DNA of 64,000 nt from Tragulus kanchil (taxonomy: Eukaryota > Chordata > Mammalia > Artiodactyla > Tragulidae), in contig JAIOJX010000032.1 in the NCBI GenBank assembly GCA_022376925.1, positions 205,526,939 to 205,590,938 of the forward strand. The letters run 5' to 3'. Of this stretch, positions 49,722 through 61,009 are shown one piece after another. The notes under the pieces were generated by a model that worked only from the letters and a program-made list of their open reading frames with translations, did not search any database and was not told the DNA's origin. Made by a program: the position numbers and the translations under genes. The number at the start of each line of letters is the position of its first letter. Position 1 is the stretch's first letter.

Positions 49722-50333
49722 GTGAGCACTGGAGAGGGAAGCGTTGGGGCTGCGGGAGCGGGGGCCGGTCTCCCGTCTGCGCGTTCGTGGAGGGATGTGC
49801 GGGCGAGAGGAGAGGGCGCGGGCTTTGCCTTTCGCGTCTCTCTTCTCAGTACTACTGGAAACAGACCGAGGTCCCAAAGCGGAGACTCGATCTGACCCGC
49901 TTTCAAAGAGCCGAGAAGAAATAGAAACCCCATCCACACCCTTTCGTACCAGCTCGCGCAGACCCGACGTTAGATGCTTTCTCAAGGTGTCAGTGCATTC
50001 GCCGCCCTCCTCCCGTCCGCCTCTAACCGGTATCTGCTGACGCCCGCAGAGGGATCGCGGAGGGGGCATCGGAGTGGGCGTTCCGGTCGTTTGAGAACCA
50101 GGAGAAGACGAGGTGGCTTAGAACGCGGGAGGGTGGAGGGTGGCGGGGGTTCCCAGAGGGCGAGGGCAGATGCGTCTCTAGGAACGAGGCTGCGAAGCCT
50201 GCGCGCACGCGGGCAGTCTGAGTCAGGGCCCCTAGCAGGGGACCAGAGGCGCAGGCAGCGGGCGGCCAGGCGCACCGACTCCGAGCCTCGGGGCAGTTCC
50301 TCGCGCGCGCAGCTTCCCAGGAGCCCTCGCGCC

Positions 50334-50812
50334 ACGAGGCCCCCAACTACCGCTCGCTGCCCCGGGCGCACCCTGCGGAACCCCTCGGGGGGCTTCTGGC
50401 CTCTCACCCTGGCTCTCTTCGTGGGCATGGGTCATGCTCAGAGGGACCCGGTGGGAAGATTCGAGCCGACTGGAAGGGACTCGAGTCGGCTGCGACGCCC
50501 CGGGGGCGGCCACTCTGTAGGGGCTACAGCCAAGGTGTACAGTCTGTTCCGGGAGCAAGACGCGCCGGTCCGGGGTTTGCCGCCCGCGGAGCTGGTCCAG
50601 CCTGGCTGGGGGAGCCCCAGGAGGCCCACCGAGGCGGAGGCCAGGAGGCCGCCCCGCGCGCAGCAGCCGCGGAGAGTCCAGCCACCTGCGCAGTCTTGGA
50701 GAAGCCGGCCCTCTGGCCAGCAGCAACCCGCATCCCGGGCCCGGGCCGCCCCGGCTCACCCGCGCCTCGGGACGGTGCAGCGGCCGCGGGCGGCGCGAGG
50801 ACGACTTACGGG
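50334..50812 (+). pseudogene. LTBP2: Second copy of LTBP2 exon 1, start codon changed to ACG
   Basis: This is a near-identical copy of the exon 1 coding region, 1,091 bp downstream and part of a tandem duplication. The position of the start ATG reads ACG (50334-50336), and the residues after it carry several changes (for example S-R-C to A-R-C and N-P-W-R to N-P-S-G), while the rest of the exon and the GTGAGC donor at 50813 are unchanged. The changes cluster in the first part of the copy, which faces the duplication junction; a 23-bp deletion lies just upstream. I infer an assembly-derived duplicate whose 5' edge is low-quality sequence, not a second functional exon. If the duplication is real, this copy has a donor but no usable start. 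Confidence 0.85.
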
Positions 50813-51076
50813 GTGAGCACTGGAGAGGGAAGCGTTGGGGCTGCGGGAGCGGGGGCCGGTCTCCCGTCTGCGCGTTCGTGGAGGGATGTGCGGGCGAGAG
50901 GAGAGGGCGCGGGCTCTGCCTTTCGCGTCTCTCTTCTCAGTACTACTGGAAACAGACCGAGGTCCCAAAGCGGAGACTCGATCTGACCCGCTTTCAAAGA
51001 GCCGAGAAGAAATAGAAACCCCATCCACACCCTTTCGTACCAGCTCGCGCAGACCCGACGTTAGATGCTTTCTCAA

Positions 51077-53345
51077 GGTGTCAGTGCATTCGCCCGCCCT
51101 CCTCCCGTCCGCCTCTAACCGGTATCTGCTGACGCCCGCAGAGGGATCGCGGAGGGGGCATCGGAGTGGGCGTTCCGGTCGTTTGAGAACCAGGAGAAGA
51201 CGAGGTGGCTTAGAACGCGGGAGGGTGGAGGGTGGCGGGGGTTCCCAGAGGGCGAGGGCAGATGCGTCTCTAGGAACGAGGCTGCGAAGCCTGCGCGTGG
51301 GGACAAACCTCTGGGTTGGGGCCCAGGTCAGCCTGGGTCCGCGGATGGCTGTAAGAGAAAGTGGGCGTGGGCTCGGGGGGCCCTTTGGGCAGGATGTCTG
51401 GCCGCGGTGTGACACTCTGGGTCCATGATGGGTGACGCTGTGTGCGTGCCTGTGCAGTTGGCCGTCAGCGCCCCTCGCGCACTTTGCAGAACTAAGACTC
51501 CCCCCAAACCTTCAATTTCCTTTTTTTCCCTCTTCCGAGACAGCACTCGCTGCCTGCCAGGGGCGCCCTCACGGCGTGGGGGGTCGCTCCCCAGCTATCC
51601 CCACCCTAAGTTGAGGATTCTCATGGCTTCGGTGCCCTCGGCCTTGTGTGTATGTGGGACAGGTGTTTCCAGAATGGAAGGCAGTATGGGACTGCGCAGG
51701 GCACTATCCGGGAGGCTGGCTAGGAACCTGGCGGCCCTTCTTGGCCTGGGCCCGATTTGCCAGTTGGGTTCCTACCCGGGTGCACAGCATGAAGGGCGCT
51801 GCACCCTGCCCGCCCAGTTCTGCTCCCGAAGCTGTTCTTACTGCCTCTCCATTCCCTGTTTTCTTTGGCTGCAGGACTCTTGTCCTGTATTTCAGCAGGA
51901 TTCTCTCCCTTCACTCAACCTCTGCTTAGAGAGGCTCCACCCTCTCTCTCCTTTCACCCTGCTCTATGTTTCTTCCTCACACTAATTCCCATCTGACATA
52001 TTACGTTTCTATTTCTGTGTTTCTGGTCTGGTCTCCCAGTGCACACTCATGCAAGTTCTAGGAATAGGGGGCTTTGTTTCATGCACAGTGGTGTCACCGG
52101 TGCCTAGAACAGTGCTCGGGGATAGCTGAAGCTTGCTAAGTATCTGTGAACGAGTGGATGAATGCCTCACTGTGGATGCAGGGCCCAGCTTAAGGCAGAC
52201 AAACAGAACCGTGGAATTCCGGTGTCAGTGCATTCGCCCGCCCTCCTCCCGTCCGCCTCTAACCGGTATCTGCTGACGCCCGCAGAGGGATCGCGGAGGG
52301 GGCATCGGAGTGGGCGTTCCGGTCGTTTGAGAACCAGGAGAAGACGAGGTGGCTTAGAACGCGGGAGGGTGGAGGGTGGCGGGGGTTCCCAGAGGGCGAG
52401 GGCAGATGCGTCTCTAGGAACGAGGCTGCGAAGCCTGCGCGTGGGGACAAACCTCTGGGTTGGGGCCCAGGTCAGCCTGGGTCCGCGGATGGCTGTAAGA
52501 GAAAGTGGGCGTGGGCTCGGGGGGCCCTTTGGGCAGGATGTCTGGCCGCGGTGTGACACTCTGGGTCCATGATGGGTGACGCTGTGTGCGTGCCTGTGCA
52601 GTTGGCCGTCAGCGCCCCTCGCGCACTTTGCAGAACTAAGACTCCCCCCAAACCTTCAATTTCCTTTTTTTCCCTCTTCCGAGACAGCACTCGCTGCCTG
52701 CCAGGGGCGCCCTCACGGCGTGGGGGGTCGCTCCCCAGCTATCCCCACCCTAAGTTGAGGATTCTCATGGCTTCGGTGCCCTCGGCCTTGTGTGTATGTG
52801 GGACAGGTGTTTCCAGAATGGAAGGCAGTATGGGACTGCGCAGGGCACTATCCGGGAGGCTGGCTAGGAACCTGGCGGCCCTTCTTGGCCTGGGCCCGAT
52901 TTGCCAGTTGGGTTCCTACCCGGGTGCACAGCATGAAGGGCGCTGCACCCTGCCCGCCCAGTTCTGCTCCCGAAGCTGTTCTTACTGCCTCTCCATTCCC
53001 TGTTTTCTTTGGCTGCAGGACTCTTGTCCTGTATTTCAGCAGGATTCTCTCCCTTCACTCAACCTCTGCTTAGAGAGGCTCCACCCTCTCTCTCCTTTCA
53101 CCCTGCTCTATGTTTCTTCCTCACACTAATTCCCATCTGACATATTACGTTTCTATTTCTGTGTTTCTGGTCTGGTCTCCCAGTGCACACTCATGCAAGT
53201 TCTAGGAATAGGGAGCTTTGTTTCATGCACAGTGGTGTCACCGGTGCCTAGAACAGTGCTCGGGGATAGCTGAAGCTTGCTAAGTATCTGTGAACGAGTG
53301 GATGAATGCCTCACTGTGGATGCAGGGCCCAGCTTAAGGCAGACA
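51077..53345 (+). repeat. Tandem duplication 13, repeat distance 1,144 bp
   Basis: Copy A is 51077-52201 and copy B 52221-53345, separated by 19 bases. It overlaps the end of duplication 12, so about 220 bases occur three times (49986, 51077, 52221). One base differs near 53212 (GGGGGC versus GGGAGC). Confidence 0.95.
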
Positions 53346-54265
53346 GAGAGCAGACCCGTGCACTGCCAAGTGGCTTACACAGAGGATCTGTCAGCGAGTG
53401 GTAATGGCTGTGCAAGTGAATACACACTTCCTAACAGCAAGTGTGTAGAGCTAGGGATAGGGGATGGGGCCTGAGACAAAGACACTGTTCCTGCCAGGAG
53501 AGCAGCTCAATGACTTCAAAACACATCCGAGAAATGAACGCATATGCACGGGCGAACATGCTTTCCAGGACCAGAAGCTTCCTGTTAAGCCTAAAGGAAG
53601 GGATGGTTGTGGCTGAGGAGCCCAGAGGAGAAGGAACCCCTGTGAGCACAAGCCCCTGGACTCATGTGGGGAAGCAGAGAGCAAGGCAGCAGGAGCGGGA
53701 CCCCCGAGGTGTAGCACTGCCCGGGGACAAGGGCTTTGTACTGTTGGCCCTGGCCCAGGGGCAGGCCTGCTCCTTGGTGTCGGGGAGCCACTGGGCTGAG
53801 GCTGGAGGCAGAGTCTGGGCCAGATCGTGGAGGAGCTTGTCGTGTCAGCATTCTGGTGGGAGCTGGGGAGGAGGAAGGGTGGACAGGGGGTGGGAGGGTG
53901 CACCATTAGCTGTGGTGCCACGAGGTGGTGAGGCGCAAAGCAGATTGTCAGCAGGCTAAGGTTGGCAGATGTGTATAGGTGTGTAAGGACCTGATCTGGG
54001 TGCTGCCCACAAGGCACCTGCCATGCACAGGGGCACACCTTACATCACGTGCTGGGTTTGGCTTCTCCCCCAGATTATTTTCTGCAGTTTTGATAAAGGG
54101 CGGCTTCCTCGGGCACTCCAGCTGGCCACTGCAAGTCAGCTGCGGAGGGACCGAGTGGCGATCTTGTCCATCGGTTCCTTCTCCCTAAGTTCATTCTGGC
54201 TAATGGCTTGTGGCCAGGCTGACCTCTCTGAAAACTGCCTTGAGGGCCAAAGACTAAATAGCTCA

Positions 54266-54482
54266 GGGGATTTCCGGGTGGCGCTAGTGTTAAAGAACCC
54301 GCCTGCCAATGCAGGAAATGTAAGAGGCACGGGTTCGATCCCTGGGTCCAGTAGATCTCCTGAAGGACAGCATGACAGCCGGCTCCAGTATTTTTGCCTG
54401 GAGAATCCCCATGGACAGAGGAGCCTGGCAGGCCAGGGCCCATAGGGTTGCCAAGGTTGGACACTACTGAGGCGATTTAGTA
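54266..54482 (+). mobile_element. Bov-tA SINE
   Basis: Starts GGATTTCCGGGTGGCGCTAG, B box GGTTCGATCCCTGG, ends in the BovB-derived half. The copy at 55364-55569 has a damaged head because it lies at a duplication edge. Confidence 0.85.
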
Positions 54483-54544
54483 AAGCACGTAAGGACTAAG
54501 TGCCACCTGCTGGTAAATGTTGGCATTGCATCACTACTACTGGG

Positions 54545-54790
54545 GATTCTTCATTCATTCAACAAATACTTTGAAGGTCTCCTGTATGCCAGGCACTCTG
54601 CTGGACCATGGGGATACAGCAGTGGCCAAGACGGCTTCTGACTTCGTGGAACTTGCCATGTTGTGGGGATTTACTGCACACAATGGAGATTTTAAGTATG
54701 TGCCAGGCACGGTGCTAGGTGTTTGGGACACAGAGTAACCAGAGCAGAAACAATTCCTGCGCTATTGAAATTTACAGTCCACTGGGGAGT
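54545..54790 (+). mobile_element. L2 remnant
   Basis: ATTCATTCAACAAATACTTT, ATGCCAGGCACTCTGCTGG and GGGATACAGCAGTGGCCAAG are L2 3' features. Repeated at about 55632-55877. Confidence 0.65.
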
Positions 54791-56139
54791 TTTTAAGCCC
54801 ATGTGTCCCAGTATTCAGTGTTTCTTAAGCTTAGCCTCACAGCATACCACCTTCATAGTTTCCTCTTTTTCATCTTGCTCTATTATTTTCTTTAACTTTA
54901 TAAGCTGTTAATATAACAGGATATTGTGTTTCATTTATTTTCACTTAGTTGGAGTTTTATACAAGTCTATAAGCCTACAAAAGGTATTGGAAATAATACA
55001 ACTGACAATCTAGTTTTTTTCAAATTTTGATATTTTGTCAGAATTTGTGTCTGAGGTTTTTTGTTGTTGTTGTTGTTGTTGTTGAAATATTTCTATAAGT
55101 TTGTCTTTCCCTCTCCCTGGATGTTAACCACTACCTTAAATTTTCTCATGATTTCAGTCTATGTCTTTATACCATTACCACAGATGCATGGACCCATAAC
55201 ATACATAACATTGTTTGCATCCTTTATATAAGTGATTAAATTTGCTTTCCCTCTCCTTATTAGATTTTTGAGGTTGAAGTATGTTATTATAATCAGCCCA
55301 AATATTCATTTTTGGCGTTTAGTGTTAAAACTGCCTTGAGGGCCAAAGACTAAATAGCTCAGGATTTCCGTGGCGCTAGTGTTAAAGAACCCGCCTGCAG
55401 GGAAATGTAAGAGGCACGGGTTCGATCCCTGGGTCCAGTAGATCTCCTGAAGGACAGCATGACAGCCGGCTCCAGTATTTTTGCCTGGAGAATCCCCATG
55501 GACAGAGGAGCCTGGCAGGCCAGGGCCCATAGGGTTGCCAAGGTTGGACACTACTGAGGCGATTTAGTAAAGCACGTAAGGACTAAGTGCCACCTGCTGG
55601 TAAATGTTGGCATTGCATCACTACTACTGGGGATTCTTCATTCATTCAACAAATACTTTGAAGGTCTCCTGTATGCCAGGCACTCTGCTGGACCATGGGG
55701 ATACAGCAGTGGCCAAGACGGCTTCTGACTTCGTGGAACTTGCCATGTTGTGGGGATTTACTGCACACAATGGAGATTTTAAGTATGTGCCAGGCACGGT
55801 GCTAGGTGTTTGGGACACAGAGTAACCAGAGCAGAAACAATTCCTGCGCTATTGAAATTTACAGTCCACTGGGGAGTTTTTAAGCCCATGTGTCCCAGTA
55901 TTCAGTGTTTCTTAAGCTTAGCCTCACAGCATACCACCTTCATAGTTTCCTCTTTTTCATCTTGCTCTATTATTTTCTTTAACTTTATAAGCTGTTAATA
56001 TAACAGGATATTGTGTTTCATTTATTTTCACTTAGTTGGAGTTTTATACAAGTCTATAAGCCTACAAAAGGTATTGGAAATAATACAACTGACAATCTAG
56101 TTTTTTTCAAATTTTGATATTTTGTCAGAATTTGTGTCT

Positions 56140-56560
56140 GAGGTTTTTTGTTGTTGTTGTTGTTGTTGTTGTTGAAATATTTCTATAAGTTTGTCTTTCC
56201 CTCTCCCTGGATGTTAACCACTACCTTAAATTTTCTCATGATTTCAGTCTATGTCTTTATACCATTACCACAGATGCATGGACCCATAACATACATAACA
56301 TTGTTTGCATCCTTTATATAAGTGATACCGTACTGCATTATCCTACAGTTTGCTTTCCCCTCTCCTTATTAGATTTTTGAGGTTGAAGTATGTTATTATA
56401 ATCAGCCCAAATATATTCATTTTAATTGTCGGCTATGATACCATTGTCTGGATATACCACAGTTTGCTTATCCATCCTTCTGCTTTTGGACATTTCGATG
56501 AGTTACATATTTTGGTGTTACACACAGTGTTTGACTCATTTTTCTAAATAAATAAATCCA
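56140..56560 (-). mobile_element. Old L1 3' remnant with (TTG)n
   Basis: A (TTG)n tract (56148-56174) is followed by TTATATAAGTGATACCGTAC, CTGGATATACCACAGTTTGC and CTTTTGGACATTTCGATGAG, in the order of an inverted L1M 3' region. Part is repeated at about 55060-55310. Confidence 0.5.
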
Positions 56561-56586
56561 TCTGCAAGAACACTATGTATCACTCT

Positions 56587-58845
56587 CGTAAGTTGAAGAT
56601 AGTACCACTTGTCATAAAGAGAAGGTGACTGTGAGAGAATTGAAATGAAAACAAAATGTTCTTGAAGTCTAGTCTGATACCATTTTCACAGGAAGTTCAG
56701 CCCTATGGTTATGGTCTCCCTGTTGGAATGGGCAGTTGGCAAGTGTTGGCGAGGAGGACCTGGTACGAAGACCCGACCTCAGACAGAGATTGTTTTTCCT
56801 CCTCGATCTAGTCAGACTAGAAATGAAAGGGAATCACTTTCTCCCTTTGCGATTCATTGCTGCATGCTCTGATTATGGAGACCTCAAATCTCCTTTTCTA
56901 CCCTCAGGGTCGTCCATTCACTTTTTTGAGAGACACTGGATTAAGTGAAACAAAGAGGTATTAAATACACACCACATGGTAGGCCCTGTGTTAGACTCCA
57001 GGGGCACAAAGAGGAATAAGAAAGACCTCTCAAGATACTCAACACATGCACCAACAGCCTGAGACAGTCAGTACTCCATGGTGTGGAGGCTGGAGTGGCA
57101 GGGGAGGCTGGGCAACTATCAGGGGAGGCTTTCCACGAAGGAGCTGACAGTGGATCTGGAGCATGCCAAGGATTTCCGTTGTCAAAGAAGAGAGGGAAGA
57201 CCATACAGGCAGAGACAGCAGCTTAAGCAAAGGCATCAAAATGTGTAGTGCATTGGGGGTCAGCAACTTTGTACCACGGCTTCGGTTGTGGGTGGCCATG
57301 GAGATAGGTGGGTCGGGTTGGCTTTGCAGAGGCCAGTGGAGAGCCTGGAGGCATCTTAAACAAAGGACCAGTATGACCAGATTTGTTTCAGGTGGAACAA
57401 CAGCTCTATCCTAGGCTATGAACCGGATGGGTACCCAAGGGTTGGGCAACGATGCTGGATACTGGGCTAATGTTTCCTGAGCGGTGTCACCTGGAAGGCT
57501 GGTCTTATATACCCTCTGGTGGTATCGTCCAGAGGGTCAGAACCCTTAAGTCATTTGCCCCAGCTAGTTAGGCTCATCTTCCCTCCCCAGCTAGCCAGAG
57601 CCCACTGAATGGTCATCTCCCATCAGGCACCTCCTTGAGCTTGTAACCAAGGTTCTGATTGGGCTTCTGGATCTCTCTGGCTTTTTGCTGAGCACAGCCC
57701 CTTTCATTGAGGCATGCCGTAAGTTGAAGATAGTACCACTTGTCATAAAGAGAAGGTGACTGTGAGAGAATTGAAATGAAAACAAAATGTTCTTGAAGTC
57801 TAGTCTGATACCATTTTCACAGGAAGTTCAGCCCTATGGTTATGGTCTCCCTGTTGGAATGGGCAGTTGGCAAGTGTTGGCGAGGAGGACCTGGTACGAA
57901 GACCCGACCTCAGACAGAGATTGTTTTTCCTCCTCGATCTAGTCAGACTAGAAATGAAAGGGAATCACTTTCTCCCTTTGCGATTCATTGCTGCATGCTC
58001 TGATTATGGAGACCTCAAATCTCCTTTTCTACCCTCAGGGTCGTCCATTCACTTTTTTGAGAGACACTGGATTAAGTGAAACAAAGAGGTATTAAATACA
58101 CACCACATGGTAGGCCCTGTGTTAGACTCCAGGGGCACAAAGAGGAATAAGAAAGACCTCTCAAGATACTCAACACATGCACCAACAGCCTGAGACAGTC
58201 AGTACTCCATGGTGTGGAGGCTGGAGTGGCAGGGGAGGCTGGGCAACTATCAGGGGAGGCTTTCCACGAAGGAGCTGACAGTGGATCTGGAGCATGCCAA
58301 GGATTTCCGTTGTCAAAGAAGAGAGGGAAGACCATACAGGCAGAGACAGCAGCTTAAGCAAAGGCATCAAAATGTGTAGTGCATTGGGGGTCAGCAACTT
58401 TGTACCACGGCTTCGGTTGTGGGTGGCCATGGAGATAGGTGGGTCGGGTTGGCTTTGCAGAGGCCAGTGGAGAGCCTGGAGGCATCTTAAACAAAGGACC
58501 AGTATGACCAGATTTGTTTCAGGTGGAACAACAGCTCTATCCTAGGCTATGAACCGGATGGGTACCCAAGGGTTGGGCAACGATGCTGGATACTGGGCTA
58601 ATGTTTCCTGAGCGGTGTCACCTGGAAGGCTGGTCTTATATACCCTCTGGTGGTATCGTCCAGAGGGTCAGAACCCTTAAGTCATTTGCCCCAGCTAGTT
58701 AGGCTCATCTTCCCTCCCCAGCTAGCCAGAGCCCACTGAATGGTCATCTCCCATGAGGCACCTCCTTGAGCTTGTAACCAAGGTTCTGATTGGGCTTCTG
58801 GATCTCTCTGGAAAGCCTTATTTATTAGCTGAGCACAGCCCCCTT
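56587..58845 (+). repeat. Tandem duplication 15, repeat distance 1,131 bp
   Basis: Copy A is 56587-57703 and copy B 57718-58845. The copies agree over almost their whole length. Copy A lacks about 12 bases present in B just before its right end (after ATCTCTCTGG), and one C/G difference is seen near 57624 and 58755. Confidence 0.95.
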
Positions 58846-60324
58846 GCTTGGCAGCTTTGATCCTGACCAGTTCTCACTGTGGCCCCAGCGGCCTTGAAAG
58901 CTCTACCCCCAGCGGGCAGGGCAGGCCGAGCTGCTGCTCTCCTACGGTCAGCTCTGTGGCCATCCTGGGGGTATCTAGGGTGACAGCAGGCTCAGGGGCC
59001 TTCTGGAGCTGGGCTCTGAGCCATGATGTCTCGGCCAGGCAGGCCCCTCAGTCTGTGCTCTCCGGGCTCCCACAGACCCTAGATTTTAGAGCACTCCCAG
59101 GACATGCTGCTTGTTTCCTCTCCCAGGCCTCTAAGAGGCCTTGTCATCACCACGAGGGGTAATAACTTACAAATGGGTGGGTTGTTCCCTTCCCGGCAGG
59201 GCACATACTCAGAAACCTGGTTAGGAGGACCAGTCCCTTCAGCAGAGCCCAGTGACCAGGGCCGGGATGGGAGGAGGCCTTCAGGGAACCAGGAAGCTGC
59301 TGAGGGCAGCGGTCCAGAGAGGCTTCGAGGTGGCCGGCATGGCACAACCTTCAGCCGAGAGGACATTCTGCGAGCTCTCTGGGAGGCAGCTCCCCACAGC
59401 TTTGGATCAAAGGGCCAGAAATGGGCTTCAGCTTTTTCAAACTGCAGGAATTTATTTTGAATGTTTCGTAAGGTTTCTGAAACCACACACGCTTAGGGGT
59501 CCACACAAACGTCAAACAAACTCCTAAGTGGGACCAGATGCTCCCATGCTGGCCACAGAGGTCACAGGCATGGCCCCTTGGCCTGTCCTTTACCCCAACT
59601 CTCAGACTCCGTACCTCTGCTGTCCTGCTCACCCTGAGTTTCAGGGAGTGCTCAGTAGACAATGTCTGATGGTAATGATGAGGTGTGTGAGGCCAGAGCT
59701 GAGCCCGGCCTGAACTGAGGAGTCAGGGCCCTCACAGGTCTTTCCAAGAAGAGCCTTCCTGGGGAAGGCACCTGAGTCTGGGCATTTGGGTCTTTAGATT
59801 GACAGTCAGGGTGGGTGAAAACTTCTGGTGCTGTAGGCCCCACTGGACACCTGAGGGCCGAGCTTGGGTGAGTTGGGTGAACGGCCCCACGGGCACCTGC
59901 CGGTCATTGTCTTCTGTGGGTGTCCTGGGTGCCAGTGCCGAAGAGTAGCTGGAGGAGGACTATCCCCCTTCAACAAATTCCATCAGCCTGAACAAAGAAA
60001 AAGTGTTGTCGCCATGCAGAGCTGCTTACCCTGAGTTCCCAGCCCCAGTGTCCCGCCAGCCTGCCACCTCCTCAGCCCCTCTTGAAGGACATTCTGGAGC
60101 CCAGCTCTTTCCATTACCCGCCTGCCCCCCAGTGCTCGGTCTCGCCCTGTACCAGCCTGCCCAGGGCTGAGGCTCCTCTTAGTGTGCATTTGTTGGCAGG
60201 TGATGCAGATGTCTGTCCTTAAGGCTGGTATATGTGTGTGTCTTCCGGCTTCCCTTGGATTATCAGCATTTGTTGGCAAGGGCCATGGGGATTAATTTTT
60301 GGTGAGAGGCCACGTGAAGTTGGA
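58846..60324. other. Intron 1 sequence without assigned feature
   Basis: Moderately GC-rich sequence after the last duplication. No exon or mobile element that I can name. Confidence 0.4.
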
Positions 60325-60620
60325 GCGTGACTCTGAGTTGGCCAACCTAGGTTGGAATCTGGCTCTGGCACTTACTTATTGTTGAGCCTTGGCAAGTGAC
60401 TGAACCACCTCTGAACTTGCTTTTTGGTCATCTTCATGATCCCTGTGCCAGCAAAGTGGCTTCCTCCTGTCAGGAGCTCTCTACCCCGATCTTGTTTAAT
60501 CCTCCCAACAACCCCGTTAGGCAGGTATTATTATCTCCATCATTCAGATGAGAAGTAACACTTGCAAAGATCGTACAGCCAATAGCAGAAAGAGGATTCC
60601 ATCTTAGTGCTTGCCCCCTG
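60325..60620 (+). mobile_element. MIR remnant(s)
   Basis: GGTTGGAATCTGGCTCTGGC, TTGTTGAGCCTTGGCAAGTG, then CAGGTATTATTATCTCCATC and TCAGATGAGAAGTAACACTT match MIR core and 3' patterns, possibly two elements. Confidence 0.6.
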
Positions 60621-60771
60621 GGCCATGCGGCCTCCCTGGAGAATGGGGACAGTGCCCGGCCTGGCAGAGCTCCCCCAGGCCCTGCCTGGAGAGGGCAGGG
60701 CCATCACACAGGCTCTATGAGTAATCCTGCTCTGAGCACCCCATGGTGACCCTGTCTTGGTGGCCCCACAG

Positions 60772-60842
60772 GAGGAATGTCTGCGGGGGACAGTGCTGCC
60801 CAGGATGGACAACGGCAAACAGTACCAACCACTGTATCAAGC
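60772..60842 (+). CDS. LTBP2: LTBP2 exon 2
   Basis: This 71-bp exon follows a CCCCACAG acceptor and ends AAG C before a GTGAGT donor. In the phase left by exon 1 (two bases) it encodes [24 protein letters not shown] and leaves one base for the next codon. This segment leads into the first EGF-like module of LTBP2; the cysteines of the CGGQCC motif and an N-S-T glycosylation sequon are visible. The phase match with exon 1 across about 11 kb is strong evidence that both belong to one gene. The rest of LTBP2 (8-Cys and further EGF modules) lies beyond the window. Confidence 0.95.
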
Positions 60843-61009
60843 GTGAGTGCCTCCCCCCGTCCACCCTCTCCCTCCCTCTCTCTCTCGCCATTGAGCTGGG
60901 CCAGGCGTGGGGACTCTAGAACCACAAGGGTCTTCCTCAGTCAGCCTCTTGAGCAGACAGCCCCTCTTCAGGGGGAAGCTGTGGGAGGGAGGAGTTTAAC
61001 GAATGACTC

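Larger units (their letters stand above)
49101..51297 (+). repeat. Tandem duplication 12 (contains LTBP2 exon 1), repeat distance 1,091 bp
   Basis: Copy A is 49101-50205 and copy B 50214-51297. B lacks 23 bases near its start and has a cluster of substitutions in its first 190 bases, including the ATG-to-ACG change; beyond that the copies are nearly identical. Copy B does not include the promoter or most of the 5' UTR. Confidence 0.95.
48250..51400. promoter_or_regulatory. LTBP2: CpG-rich promoter region of LTBP2
   Basis: GC content and CG dinucleotides rise sharply from about 48.25 kb, peak around exon 1 and fall away by about 51.4 kb, in contrast to the CpG-poor flanks. The apparent island is lengthened by about 1.1 kb because exon 1 and its flanks are present twice. 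Transcription is inferred to be rightward from the position of exon 1. Confidence 0.75.
54231..56423 (+). repeat. Tandem duplication 14, repeat distance about 1,087 bp
   Basis: Copy A is 54231-55313 and copy B 55327-56423. B has lost 9 bases in four places within its first 80 bases; A lacks about 25 bases near its right end (compare 55231-55245 with 56318-56360). Damage is therefore on both sides of the junction only. Each copy holds Bov-tA, L2 and L1-like sequence and a (TTG)n tract. Confidence 0.95.
49722..60771 (+). other. LTBP2: LTBP2 intron 1
   Basis: The intron begins GTGAGC and ends CCCCACAG. As given it is 11,050 bp and contains four tandem duplications: part of exon 1 plus its flank, then blocks near 51.1-53.3, 54.2-56.4 and 56.6-58.8 kb. 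Collapsing them leaves about 6.6 kb. It also holds Bov-tA, L2 and L1 remnants. No internal exon is supported. Confidence 0.8.

Noticed and set aside
49974..50816. Alternative first exon of LTBP2 using the second exon copy
   Set aside because: The copy lacks the start codon, its changes cluster at a duplication edge, and the upstream frame looks like intron sequence.
50756..51415. 219-codon - strand frame antisense to LTBP2
   Set aside because: Arg/Pro/Ser-rich antisense shadow of a CpG island, and it crosses the exon duplication.
1..58845. Satellite array, CRISPR-like array or programmed DNA amplification
   Set aside because: The duplicated blocks are unrelated to each other, each present only twice (short segments three times), with no common repeat or motif at the junctions.
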